A DNA stretch of 64,000 bases from Campanula takesimana (lineage: Eukaryota; Streptophyta; Magnoliopsida; Asterales; Campanulaceae), in NCBI GenBank assembly GCA_026119855.1, contig JAOWBW010001129.1, positions 62,001 to 126,000 on the forward strand. The letters are read 5' to 3'. Positions 53,834-64,000 of this stretch are shown piece by piece. Position numbers and translations under genes: made by a program. Numbering within the stretch: the first letter of the stretch is position 1; every line of letters begins with the position of its first letter. The notes beneath the pieces were generated by a model. That model did no database searches. It saw only the letters and a program-made list of their open reading frames with translations, and was not told the DNA's origin.

Positions 53834-56800
53834 TGAAGCTTACTGTGAAAACTCTTAAAGGCAGCCACTTTGAAATTAGGGTTCATCCCACTGACACCGT
53901 GAGTTCCATTTTCCTTCTCTCTCTTTGGGTGTGCGTATGAAGGTGAAATACGTATAAACTTATACACATTGTAATTTATCTTAAACATGTTTGATATTAA
54001 ACGACATTGTTTATTTTATGTGAAGGTGATTTATTTTTTTTCCTGTTGATTGAGACTTACTACTCAATTAATCGGTGACACTCATAAAATGAGTCTTTTT
54101 TTTCGGGTTGTAGTGTGCTACGGTTAATAGTACCATTCTCTGTCTCAACATTCTATTTTTGGAGTAGTAATATACTATGTACTGCAGCTCTGTGGTATTG
54201 TGAGGAAATAATTCTAGAGTTTCTTGGAGTTTGTTTGATTGGCTTATTGTAGAATTTTCTTAAAAAACATTTGTCATGCTATAAGACATTGTTTATTTTA
54301 TGCTAAGTTTTTATTTTTATTTTGTTTAACTGTTGATTGAGACTACAGTCTACATTTACTGCTCCAATTAATTGGTAATTGAGTTTTGTTAGGGGTTGTA
54401 GTGTGCTAGGATTTATGATACCAGCTCATGTCTCAGCATCGTCCTATTTCTTAAAAGCACATATACTGCCGTTCTGCGGTTTTGGGAAAATGTGTTTTAG
54501 GGTTTCTTGGAGTATGTTTGATTGGCCAACTGGGTGAAGGTTTACGTTTGAGGTTTATAGTGGTTGGACTGTAACTGTTAAAAGTAATAAATTGAGGATA
54601 GGCACGATGATACCATTACCAAAATTATGTAATGTTATACACTGCTGTTTCGCTCGAGGATTATTTGGTGTTTCTGTTGGCGTTGATAGTGAGCTAATTT
54701 CTACACTCAATGACTGTGGTTCCATGGATCACAGACCATATCAAAACCGATATTCCACCCTCAAACTTTGATGATGGGTTTCTTTTCTGATTCTTCTTCG
54801 ATTCTCATTTGTCCATCTCATCCTCCAAATTTTGGTATAATTGATTTTGCTATGTAAGCCTTGTCTAGTTTTCTAATAGTCTAACCTTTAAATTGAAGCT
54901 AATTATTTCCTTGAGATTTTGACACTGCCCTTCATATGGAAAAAACTCCCTATGCTGCCTCCGCCCCCAACCTCCCCCACCCCCCTCAAAAAAAAAAAAA
55001 AACTGAAAATAGAAATAACTCAAACACAAGCCATATTTTGACTGTGTTTCATAGGGTAACTATGTCTTTTATATATATTTCACTCAAGGAGGAGACCTTT
55101 GAGGAGAACCTAGAGCGTTAACTATTTAAGTCATTTACATGAGAAAAAAAAATCAATATGTTAGTGGTGTTTTTTTTAGGGAAGAGAGAGTTTTATGACA
55201 CATTAATATGTTATGAAAGTTCCAGATAATTTAACTGTTACTGAATGAACGCTTGAGCTTTGCTGATCTATTCTCTGTCCTTTAACAACAATGATGTCCT
55301 TTTCCTTGTATGGAAACTGGTCTTTAACTTACTAGTTCATGATAACTTGATCACATTCAAAATGGAGTTTTATGATTCAGCGGTTATAAGTATCAATGAA
55401 GTTGGTTTTTGGGGGGATAGAGAACAAGGTTTAATCACTGGTGTTTTTGCTATGCATTTGTCTTGGGACTTCTAGCTTAATCTGAAAATTTGAATAAAAA
55501 CTTATGATGCCCTCTGTATAAAAACATTGGGTAAAGATTCCTACTATTAGTCGGTTAAGGCCTAAGAGACCTGCCATCATCCAATAGCTAAGTATGGAGG
55601 AGATACGGCTTTGCACAAGGGCATAGAATTCATGAGGGATAGGAGGGAGCAATAAGGATGTGGGGTAGTTATTTAACTTTGATACATACAAGCTTGGTAT
55701 CATGTCGAGCGCTGTCATTACGTGATCACTGGAAAGGCCTTGTTAAAGTATTTTGTAGATTGTCGAACGCGCTCTCTAATTCCTAAAGCATTTTAGAGGT
55801 GACTATTTGAAATTTGAAGGTTCCTGTTAGTGCATAAGTTTGCACCATGTTTGGTTTGTGATGCTAATAGTTATAATAAGATCATTTCTCCAAGAGTGTG
55901 CGGCATATTGAGCGTAAGTGTTGAAGCAAGCTTTGCATTTGTGGCCCTTTCATTAACAGCAGAGGCTTTGAGATAACTTTCTTACTAAACAAGTAAATGT
56001 GCCGTGCAAGAGCTTGTTTTATTATTGACTTAATATTTTCCTAGTAATTTAGTCCTTATAATGTACTTAATTGCTGCTAGTAAATCATCATCGTTTCTTT
56101 TGCTATAACATGTGGATCACTTATTCATATTTTTGTTTATGACTAATATATGAGCGTATATGGTTCAAGATTATGGCAGTCAAGAAAAATATTGAAGACG
56201 TTCAGGGAAAAGATAATTACCCGTGTGGTCAGCAGTTGCTGATTCACAATGGTAAGGTTTTGAAAGATGAAAGTACATTGACAGAGAACAAGATCACAGA
56301 AGATGGTTTCCTTGTTGTTATGCTAAGCAAGGTAAATTGCTTAATGTTACTGCTGGTTATAGATGTTCTGGATCCATAGTTAAGTATGCTTTTTCATCTG
56401 GGACTATTTGATCAAGCAAATTTACGCTACATTTTTTTGCCCGGAATTATAATTTTCTAATGTTACTTTCCTCTCTTTTTGCTACTTGTATAGAGCAAAA
56501 ATATGGGATCAAGTGGGACTACTTCATCCCAGGTGTTTATTTTATTCTGCTTCTTACCTTTAATAGTCCTAACATTCCTTTTCATTCATGTGAAAGCCTT
56601 ACTTCACCCTTGTTCAAACAGCCTTCTTCTACAACTGCACCAACTGCTAATCCTACCAGCTTACCTGATGGTCCTCCTCCACCACAGTGAGTCTAAAATG
56701 AATGATCCATTTGATTTCTTAATTTTTTAATAAACAAATAAATGAATGAGAAAAGTGTATACTGTCTGATTTTAGAGTTCCACTCATTTTATCATTGTAA

Positions 56801-58899
56801 ATAATTAAATATTGCATTGCAGGGCCCCTAAAAGCAGCACCTCTGCGTCAGAAGTAGCAACAGCTAAGTAAGAACTCTCCATCAATGTAACTTTTTGACA
56901 TCACCCCCATCCCTCTCATTTAGTTGTTCGAAAGTGTCCGTTGTGCATTCATGTTGGAATCATAAATGAACGTGTCTTGGCACACCTTTTCGGTGGGTGT
57001 AACACAAAATTCATCTTGTGTTTGCAGTACTCCTTCTGATACATATGGCCAAGCTGCTTCTAATGTAGTTGCTAATAATAGTCTTGAGCAGACAATTCAA
57101 CAAATAATGGATATAGGTGGCGGTATCTGGGACAGGGAGGCTGTTACCCGTGCCCTTCAAGCTGCTTACAACAATCCAGAGCGAGCTGTGGATTACTTAT
57201 ATTCTGTAAGCTCGTACTCCCTCTATGATTGTCCAAATTTCATTTTAAGGGACATCTGATAATCTCTACTTTTTATACAATTTAGTGGCAAAGATTCATT
57301 CATAATCCTGTAATCCTCTTTTCAATCATTTTGCTTTGCAAGTATAAAGAGACTAGTGGGAAAAAAAAATTGATAAAAAAACATTTAGAAACAAAGTTTT
57401 TTCTAAAAAAGACATTCATTTTGAACAAAATTTCTTGAAAATGGACATTCATTTAGGGACATAGGGAGTAACTGTTTTTGGCCCTAATGGTTTTTGTCGC
57501 TTAGACACTGATACTTTTTAATCCTCAGGGTATTCCTGAAACAGAAAGTGCAGTTCCATTGGCTCGTTTCCCAAATCTACCTGGTTGGTCTGATTTAGCT
57601 GCTAGTCTTGGTAACTCTGATACTGAACCGGCTGCAGTTGGGGCTGCCCCTTTATCTGGAGGACCTAACGCATCTCCCTTAAACTTGTTTCCACAGGTTT
57701 AAAATCGTCATCAAGTTGGAAGTAGGAATTTGGTTATTCTTTTTCATATTTTGTAATCAAGATAACTGCAATATTTTCAGGAAATTCCATCTAGTGCTGG
57801 TGGGGCCAATCTTGGATCCCTTGATTTTCTAAGAAATAATCAACAGGTAGTGTTTCTCAAACTTCTTTCATCCATTCATGAACGTAGATGTACGTACCTA
57901 TTTATGCGATTTCGATGTGGATTCTTGAGTTTTGTTACAAATGAAATAGCATGACATTTCATGCTTTGATAAGCTCTTCCAAGTAGATGAATATTTCTTG
58001 AGTTAGGTATAGTTTTTTTTCTCGGTTTTGGCATGTTACTAAATATTGGTTGGTGTTACTTTTTTCATTAATTTGTTTTTCAGTTCCAAGCACTGCGTTC
58101 GATGGTACAATCAAATCCACAAATCTTGCAGGTTTGTATGTTTTTGTTATCTTCTTTACATCCTTCAGAAATGTTGTCTAATTAAAGGTTATTAAGGTTT
58201 TTTTCAATGGTTACAGCCCATGCTTCAGGAGCTGGGGAAGCAAAACCCTCAACTTCTAGGACTAATCCAGGAGAACCATGCAGAGTTTCTTCAATTAATA
58301 AATGAGCCTGTTGATGCCTCTGAAGGGTGAGTATTGTATTTGCGTGTACCTTTGGTGAATTGTAAGTAATTAACATTATGCGTCCCATTATAAACGCCAC
58401 ATTTCTGAAAAAGAAAGTATATTAGTGCAACATAACATTGTACAAGCAATGTGCAAGCAAGTAAAGCACATTTCTTGAGAACGTTGACAAGTCAAATATG
58501 ACATTTATTATGGGACGGAGGGAGTAGTAATTATGACGTGTTTTGATTGGCCAGTAATTCTGGTTGAGTGTGATAATAGAAACTGGGTCTCTTGCAGGGA
58601 TCTATTTGAACAGCCTGATGATCAGGACATGCCTCATGCTATTAGTGTAACTCCTGCAGAGCAGGAAGCGATTGAACGAGTAATTGAATTGATCACCTTT
58701 ATTCCTTTTTATGCGAATTATACTTATTTTCTTACTACTTTTAAGTATATACTGATTGGGATAATTCTTGTTATTTACGCAGCTAGAGGGAATGGGGTTT
58801 GATAGAGCCCTTGTTATTGAGGCTTTTTTAGCCTGTGATCGTAATGAGCAGTTGGCTGCTAATTATCTGTTGGAAAATGCTGGAGATTTCGAGGATTAG
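53834..58899 (+). CDS. RAD23-like: RAD23-type ubiquitin receptor
   Basis: Shuttle protein that binds ubiquitinated proteins and the proteasome and is linked to XPC/RAD4 in excision repair. Twelve exons: 53834-53899, 56170-56331, 56494-56532, 56622-56686, 56823-56867, 57028-57205, 57529-57696, 57781-57846, 58084-58131, 58217-58326, 58598-58679, 58783-58899; phases agree throughout; 381 aa. UBL domain 1-76 (MKLTVKTLKGSHFEIRV... to VVMLSK), Pro/Ser/Thr linker, UBA1 about 145-185 (IQQIMDIGGGIWDREAVTRA), XPC-binding STI1-like domain about 242-315 (LDFLRNNQQFQALRSMVQ), UBA2 331-381 (LEGMGFDRALVIEAFLACDR) ending AGDFED. Length is nearer the shorter Arabidopsis RAD23 proteins. Intron 1 (2.3 kb) has no recognised element; later introns hold Stowaway MITEs. 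Confidence 0.95.
57217..57468. mobile_element. Stowaway-type MITE
   Basis: CTCCCTCTATGATTGTCCAA and inverted TCATTTAGGGACATAGGGAG, flanked by TA. It starts only 12 bp after the RAD23 exon 6 donor. Related to the element at 42875. Confidence 0.75.
58380..58524. mobile_element. Degenerate Stowaway-type MITE
   Basis: Right end ATTTATTATGGGACGGAGGGAG-type before TA; left GCGTCCCATTATAAACGCC. It lies about 75 bp before RAD23 exon 11. Confidence 0.55.
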
Positions 58900-59479
58900 G
58901 ATAAATATTAGCTGATCCTAACTTGTTTTGAATATGGTAGCTCTTAAATGTGACATGTTTATCATGCTTTTGAGAATTTTTTACATCTGAAGGGTACTTA
59001 AATTTTATCATGTAAAGGCTGTGTCTTTTTTTTGGTTAGTGTTATTGCAGTCTTCAAAAACAGATGCTTCCTTTGTTTCAAAAATAGGTAAAGGTATGGT
59101 TGGAGATTTTTGGCCATTTTCAAAGTAGGGGAGTGTTAAACATTCTAAAATCATCTTCGTTTTGCTCGTACATTAACTGTGGTTTCGGATAAAAGCTGAG
59201 CTAAACTTATAAACACTGATTGTAAAGCTAAGCGCCTTTGGCAAGCACAAAAAAGCGTTCTTTAAATTACTTCAAATAGGAATAATGCAGTAATGCCGGA
59301 AGAGAAACCCATATCAAGTTCTAGCCCCATACAATTCTTTACTTGTAAATCAGTTTGCTCGTTAACACACTTAACCATACATCCAAACGACAATGGTAAT
59401 GGTAATCAACCGTGAAATATATACTTACAAACTCATTACCACATTACCTAATATATATAACGGCGTTGTTTGAGGAACC
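58900..59479. other. Convergent 3' ends of RAD23 and SERINC genes
   Basis: Presumed 3'UTRs meeting tail to tail. No repeat or RNA gene recognised. Confidence 0.45.
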
Positions 59480-62400
59480 TTACCACTCTCTATCAGGGAA
59501 CAAATGAGGGGCAACCATTGACCAAAGAAACAAAGCTGCGGTGGCCCATCCAGTCAATATCCTGACCCAAACAGACGGCCAACCCACATCCACCAACTTT
59601 CCACTCTCCCCAACTGAGGTTGACCAACCTGTCAGAAGCATTGCAGAGTACATGCTCGCAAGGGAGAAGATAATGTGGAAGAATGAATACGAGTAAGTAA
59701 CAGGTCTAGCCCTTTCTTTTTCTTCACGCACCTCATCTGCCTTGTCCAATGGAAGTAACGGTTTCCCTGCAATTTCATCACTAGGAAAACTAAGATACTA
59801 GTAAAATCGAAAGCAAGTCATATTCATGCCAAGCATTCTAAAACGTGAGCATCAGAACCTTCAATGTAATACGCCCCCACCCTCACGCCACACACACACA
59901 CAACCATAAAACCATAAAATAATAAAATAATAATAATAGAGAAAAGAATATGGTTGATCCGATTAGTGATGCATTATAGAGAGAATGAGTCATTGATGCA
60001 AAGGATGCCTTAAAATGAATGCCTTCAGAAACAATAAGATCAGGTATTGCACACTGTTTCTCAAAACCAACACTTGAAACACGCACATTCATCATCTGAA
60101 CATCAAACACACATCAGGCATTTTTTTTCTAAAAACGAAAAATAAACAATTACTCCCTCCGTCCCTAAAACTTTTCGGACATTCATTTAGGGACGGAGGG
60201 AGTAAATAATAAAAATCAGGTGATCCTACCTGCTCGTGGAGAGCTTGGTGGGGAGGAGAGCAGAGATGTGGAAGATCCGGCACGGACAGCAGAGTAGACA
60301 ACAGATAACACAGTCGTAAGCAACCCAACCGTAAGTGTGCCACTGCTAACAGCTTTGGAGTGTTTGTGAAGACCATTGCAAGCATAATCCCTTGGTTCAC
60401 TGGCAAGTCCACTGTAGCAAAGATATGTGCAGTACAAAGAGATAACTGCCGCTGGCAAAATGCTCCCACTTACCTACATGTATCAACAGAAGCTGTGAGT
60501 TGAGAATCAAGTATTATTATCATATCAATAACTATTTGAATAGAGATAAGACTGTTCTCTGTTCATTGTCCTTCATGCTATGTGTCCATGAACGGTACAC
60601 AGTAAACATTACTATTATGCGACGAGGTGTCATATATTAGATGCCATCAGAAAGATTAAAAGAGATGCAAAGATTAGAGTCATCTCGTACTATATAATGA
60701 AAATAGGGACAAATACACACAATTTTCCTTAGTATTGATAACTACGTAAAATGCAACAATAAGCATCATAAATTAAATACCATAAGCAGGCTTAAAAGAG
60801 ATGCAAGAATCATCTTTTCTTCTATATCATGATGGTAAGGGAAAATCTATACAATTTCCCTTATTATTGATAACATCATCGGATTTGGACTTTGGGGTTG
60901 ACATATCAACGAACTTATGCTTTAAAATTGAGTTTATTCTGAATCCTTATTTGAAAATAAATGCACCATATGATTTTTTAAAAAGAAGAATGTTCTCTTT
61001 CTCTAGTAAATGTAAATTGAAGTCAAACAGCTTACAGTAGGGTGCAGGGTCACTATGGCAAACACAAACACAAATATCAGGGTCATCGCAATAAAGAAGG
61101 TGTTGAGCCCACAGTCCTGTCCTGATGCTGTAAACAAATAAAAGAGAACTCCAGAGAATAGAAATGTCGCCACGTAGCAGACAAGTGACACAACGAGCAA
61201 GGCAGTGTACCTGCATAATTAATGAAGTTTACAGGGAGTAAAAAAGATGACATTTTAGGACAATATTTTATTTGGGAAAACCCCGTTTTTGTACATCGTA
61301 CTTTGGTGCGTATTTCAATTTTATCATCAAACTTTATTCATTTATTTTTAATTTTTATCATCGTACGACAAATAATTGTGTCATTTTGACACCATTGTTT
61401 GTGGTACGATGGTAAAAATGCAAAAAAAGTAATGCTCGATGGTAAAAGTGAAACACACCCCAAAGTACGATGGACAAAACGGAGTTTTCCCTTTAAAGAC
61501 AACCAAACGGTTGAAGGTTTTACTATTAGTAACAACTAACCAGAAAGGCTCGTCATATCCAACCCATTTGTCATTCCAACTATGAACAAAGTCCAACAAA
61601 AGCACAACTTGAACAAGGAGGAATAAACCTGACCCAAACTTTGATGCCGACTCTGCAGTTATAGCCATCAACAAGCTGCAAGTTAATATATCCACCCAGT
61701 CGATCGATAAAGGTAAGATAAAAAAGACATATCACTCTCAAACTTAAGTAGTATCTTATAACATGCAAATATTGCTATGATAACTAACATGTCTACATTC
61801 TTGAAGGAAGCCTTCCCGTTAAAAAATAGTGCACTGGCGAACCCACGTCCTAAGGCAAGGTGATTATTTGACCCCCCTTGTTTCTTAAAAGCTGACATTT
61901 TACTACCTTAGAAGTTGCAAAAATCTACTCCCTCTGTCAATCCTAAGATAAATTCAAGTTATGACCCCCTTATTCTTGACGAAAAATTAGCACTAAGTTG
62001 TAATTCAACCCACTTAAATAAAATCCTGGCTTCGCCACTGCCAGGTAGGAGGATGAAGTTCAACAATATTCCTTAGGTTAAAATAAGGTGCTCAAACTCT
62101 TTGGTTTATTCCGCCGGACTCGTGTTGACAAGACTAAAATATGAGTGTCCGACACGGGTAAGGCGGGGTAAACCAAAGAGTCCGAGCATCACCAATTAAT
62201 ACTCCCTCCGTCCCAAAATGATCTTCACACTTTTTTGGCCGTTACTACGAAAGAACTTTGTAATAATTTTAAGTTGAGTTAATTATTCTAATGAAAATCT
62301 AAAACTTGTTATTGATTGACCATCATCAATACTATCAATAACAAGTTTTAGATTTTCATTAGGATAATTAAATCAGACTAAAATTATTGATCAAAGTTCC

Positions 62401-63891
62401 TTTGTAGTAACGGCCAAAAATGTATGAAGATCATTTTGGTACGGAGGGACTATTATCTTTTTACTGGTAGCTTATAAGTTATAATCCATTCATGAATAAT
62501 CATCCCACTGATCTCATGAAAGTACCTCTCTCCTAGCCTTATACGAAATTAATTGATCTTACTAACTTTTGAGCAGCTTCTACAGTTCAATGAACTGATT
62601 GCTTTGTATCACACTTGCATTGCTCAAGCTGTATTGTATGTGCATTGTACAGGAACCAAAATATAATTTCCGGATATATTTGTGAACATCACTATTGATC
62701 GTAGCCTAGTGTGAAATAAAAAGAAAAAACAGCATTGCACTATTATTGAAGGGGAAGGAATATACACTTTATAGACTTCTTACCGTAGAAGCTCACAATT
62801 CCATTTGGAAGGAAAAACATAAAAATGACCAATAGGCACCAGGAAATAACTTTTATCATCCATCCACCATGGTGCAAGCTATCGCGAGGATCCTTCTGAT
62901 TTTTCACACCGATCATTAAAAGAGCAAAGATAGAGAAGAACAGAAAGTTCCCCAAACTAACTCGCAGGACTGCATCTGTTTCAAACCACTCCCTGTCTGG
63001 TGTCTTGTGAAAATGATTAATCCCTGCGTAAATAACAACAATTCAGCTCGCTTATAAAGTTTCAAAAAATAATAGCAAGAATCTTAAAACACAAGTCATG
63101 ATGTCAAACTCCGATGCTGTTTGAAATTAATATATCTCCCCCCCCCCCCTGCCACCCTTTTTCATGTTCCATTCTTCACCCGTCAGCTGTTTTACTTTTT
63201 GGTGCTTTCCCCTCTTTCTATATTTTATGGCATGGGAGCAGTTGTAAAATTCATCCATTAACGTTTAACAAACTAAAATATCATGGCCTGTCAGCGTTCA
63301 TTCCAAAATCGTTCAGTGGTAAGCGCTGCATGATTGCATCTACGAGTACTAAAGTAGCTCACACCAATGTCAACATTCATACTCCCTACGTCCCAGAGTA
63401 AGTGTCCACCTTTCCTTTTTAATCTCTCCCAAAGTGTCCACTTTATGCAAAGAATCTTTACTAGTCCTCCCACTAATTATCTCTCCTACTTTACTTTTAC
63501 TACGCTCACAACACCAATCAACTTACTATTTCCTACCCCACTTTCTCTCTCCTACCTCACTTCTTATACTCACTAACACTTACAATGTAGTATCTTTCCC
63601 AATTTCTTAAAATTGCTCGTACATCCTACAAGTCATTTGTCCACTGTTCCTATGCAAAGAGGCAGAAAATAATTCATATAAAATCAGCAAAAAATAACAG
63701 AACTTACAAGGGATCTGCTCCATGAGTGGTGCAGCAACCTCTCTAAGAATCCAAGCCACAATCAAGGACAGGGCAAAGAGACCACAATAGGCAATCCGAG
63801 CAGACTTCCGGCTAATACCAGAAACCACAGTGCGGCAGGCATCGCATGCACATGCCGCACAGCACGAGGCGAGGCAAGAAGCCGCCCACAT
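59480..63891 (-). CDS. Serine incorporator (SERINC/TMS) membrane protein
   Basis: Polytopic membrane protein of the SERINC/TDE1 family, thought to act in serine-containing lipid handling. Six exons on the minus strand: 63891-63708, 63023-62784, 61652-61541, 61210-61036, 60473-60230, 59766-59480; phases agree; 413 aa, normal for plant members. The start MWAASCLASCCAACACDACR is the Cys-rich N-terminus typical of plant members. About ten hydrophobic segments follow. Family landmarks: WINHFHKTPDREWFETDAVL after TM1, SKFGSGLFLLVQVVLLLDFV, HSWNDKWVG, and the C-terminal helix pair ending APHLFPDREW. A Ser/Pro-rich loop (SSTSLLSSPPSSP) before the last exon may be cytosolic. Introns contain five MITE-type repeats. 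Confidence 0.93.
60153..60202. mobile_element. Palindromic mini-Stowaway (50 bp)
   Basis: Almost pure ends: CTCCCTCCGTCCCTAAAA and inverted TTTAGGGACGGAGGGAG with a loop of about 15 bases, flanked by TA. It ends 28 bp from a SERINC exon. Confidence 0.8.
61274..61491. repeat. Inverted-repeat MITE-like element
   Basis: GGGAAAACCCCGTTTTTGTA...CATCGTACTTTGG and its inverse (...CCAAAGTACGATGGACAAAA CGGAGTTTTCCC). About 35-bp arms, 218 bp. No target duplication settled. SERINC intron. Confidence 0.6.
61832..62040. mobile_element. Decayed hAT-like element
   Basis: Ends CACTGGCGAACCCA and the inverse of CAGTGGCGAAGCCA. Flanking 8-mers do not match, so it is old. SERINC intron. Confidence 0.5.
62087..62193. 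repeat. Short inverted repeat
   Basis: GGTGCTCAAACTCTTTGGTT and the inverse of GGTGATGCTCGGACTCTTTG frame about 107 bp; a further CCGCC/GGCGG pair lies inside. SERINC intron. Confidence 0.6.
62202..62450. mobile_element. Stowaway-type MITE
   Basis: CTCCCTCCGTCCCAAAATGA and inverted TCATTTTGGTACGGAGGGAC, with TA on both sides. Interior related to the element at 22366. SERINC intron. Confidence 0.85.
63382..63605. mobile_element. Truncated Stowaway-type MITE
   Basis: Left end CTCCCTACGTCCCAGAGTAA after TA, then a CT-rich interior like those at 45555 and 21180. No right end was found. First intron of SERINC. Confidence 0.5.
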
Positions 63892-64000
63892 TTTTATCTA
63901 TCTCCTGCTCAACAATCAATTATCCACCAACGCGTTTTCTGAACCCTAAATTGGAAACCAAATCACAATCATCAATTCTCAAAACAGATTTAAATCCTCA

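Noticed and set aside
62743..62955. Separate small membrane-protein gene
   Set aside because: It is part of SERINC exon 2 (62784-63023) once splice sites are considered.

Overview
The window is nuclear DNA of a flowering plant. Its genes have many GT..AG introns, it has plant-only families (HCT, MRS2-type Mg transporter, FAR1), and its intergenic space and introns are full of plant transposons. The HCT protein reads like Lamiales/asterid HCT, so an asterid eudicot (possibly mint order) is my best guess; this is inference.

Host genes, left to right: an MRS2/CorA-type magnesium transporter (minus, 608-6487, with a 5'UTR intron reaching 7527); a small plastid-type DnaJ8-like J-protein (minus, 17394-19186); a 10-exon PP2C phosphatase of the PP2C60/PP2C21 type (minus, 22112-31055); an HCT acyltransferase of the lignin/phenylpropanoid pathway (plus, 43885-47908); two related small secreted-protein genes (minus, about 48557-48937 with a broken start, and 51988-52394 apparently intact); a RAD23 ubiquitin receptor (plus, 53834-58899, 12 exons); and a serine-incorporator (SERINC/TMS) membrane protein (minus, 59480-63891). 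Exon joins were built by hand from splice sites, reading frame and family similarity. All seven recognised host genes close to intact reading frames. They have unrelated functions and do not form a pathway cluster.

The rest is layered mobile DNA. Highlights: a complete Mutator-like element (10725-14275) with about 90-bp terminal inverted repeats, a perfect 9-bp target duplication and an intact FAR1-type transposase; a 218-bp non-autonomous relative at 31528-31745; two Helitron-like elements (7994-10125 and 15014 to about 15998) that share an AT-rich minisatellite; a Ty1/copia element (34262-40582) with 5-bp target duplication, itself inserted in a LINE remnant and carrying a hAT insertion; a solo LTR (48961-49521) 32 bp upstream of the ATG of one small-peptide gene; a tRNA-related SINE (16534-16812) with 15-bp target duplication; several hAT elements with 8-bp target duplications, two of which carry tRNA-like modules; and roughly 28 Stowaway-type MITEs with CTCCCTCCGT ends and TA duplications, many in introns.

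The least explained coding signal is the small secreted-protein pair, which shares a GKGxYGxG(x)xD core that I cannot assign to a known peptide family. The best-preserved mobile system is the FAR1-type MULE with its miniature derivative.
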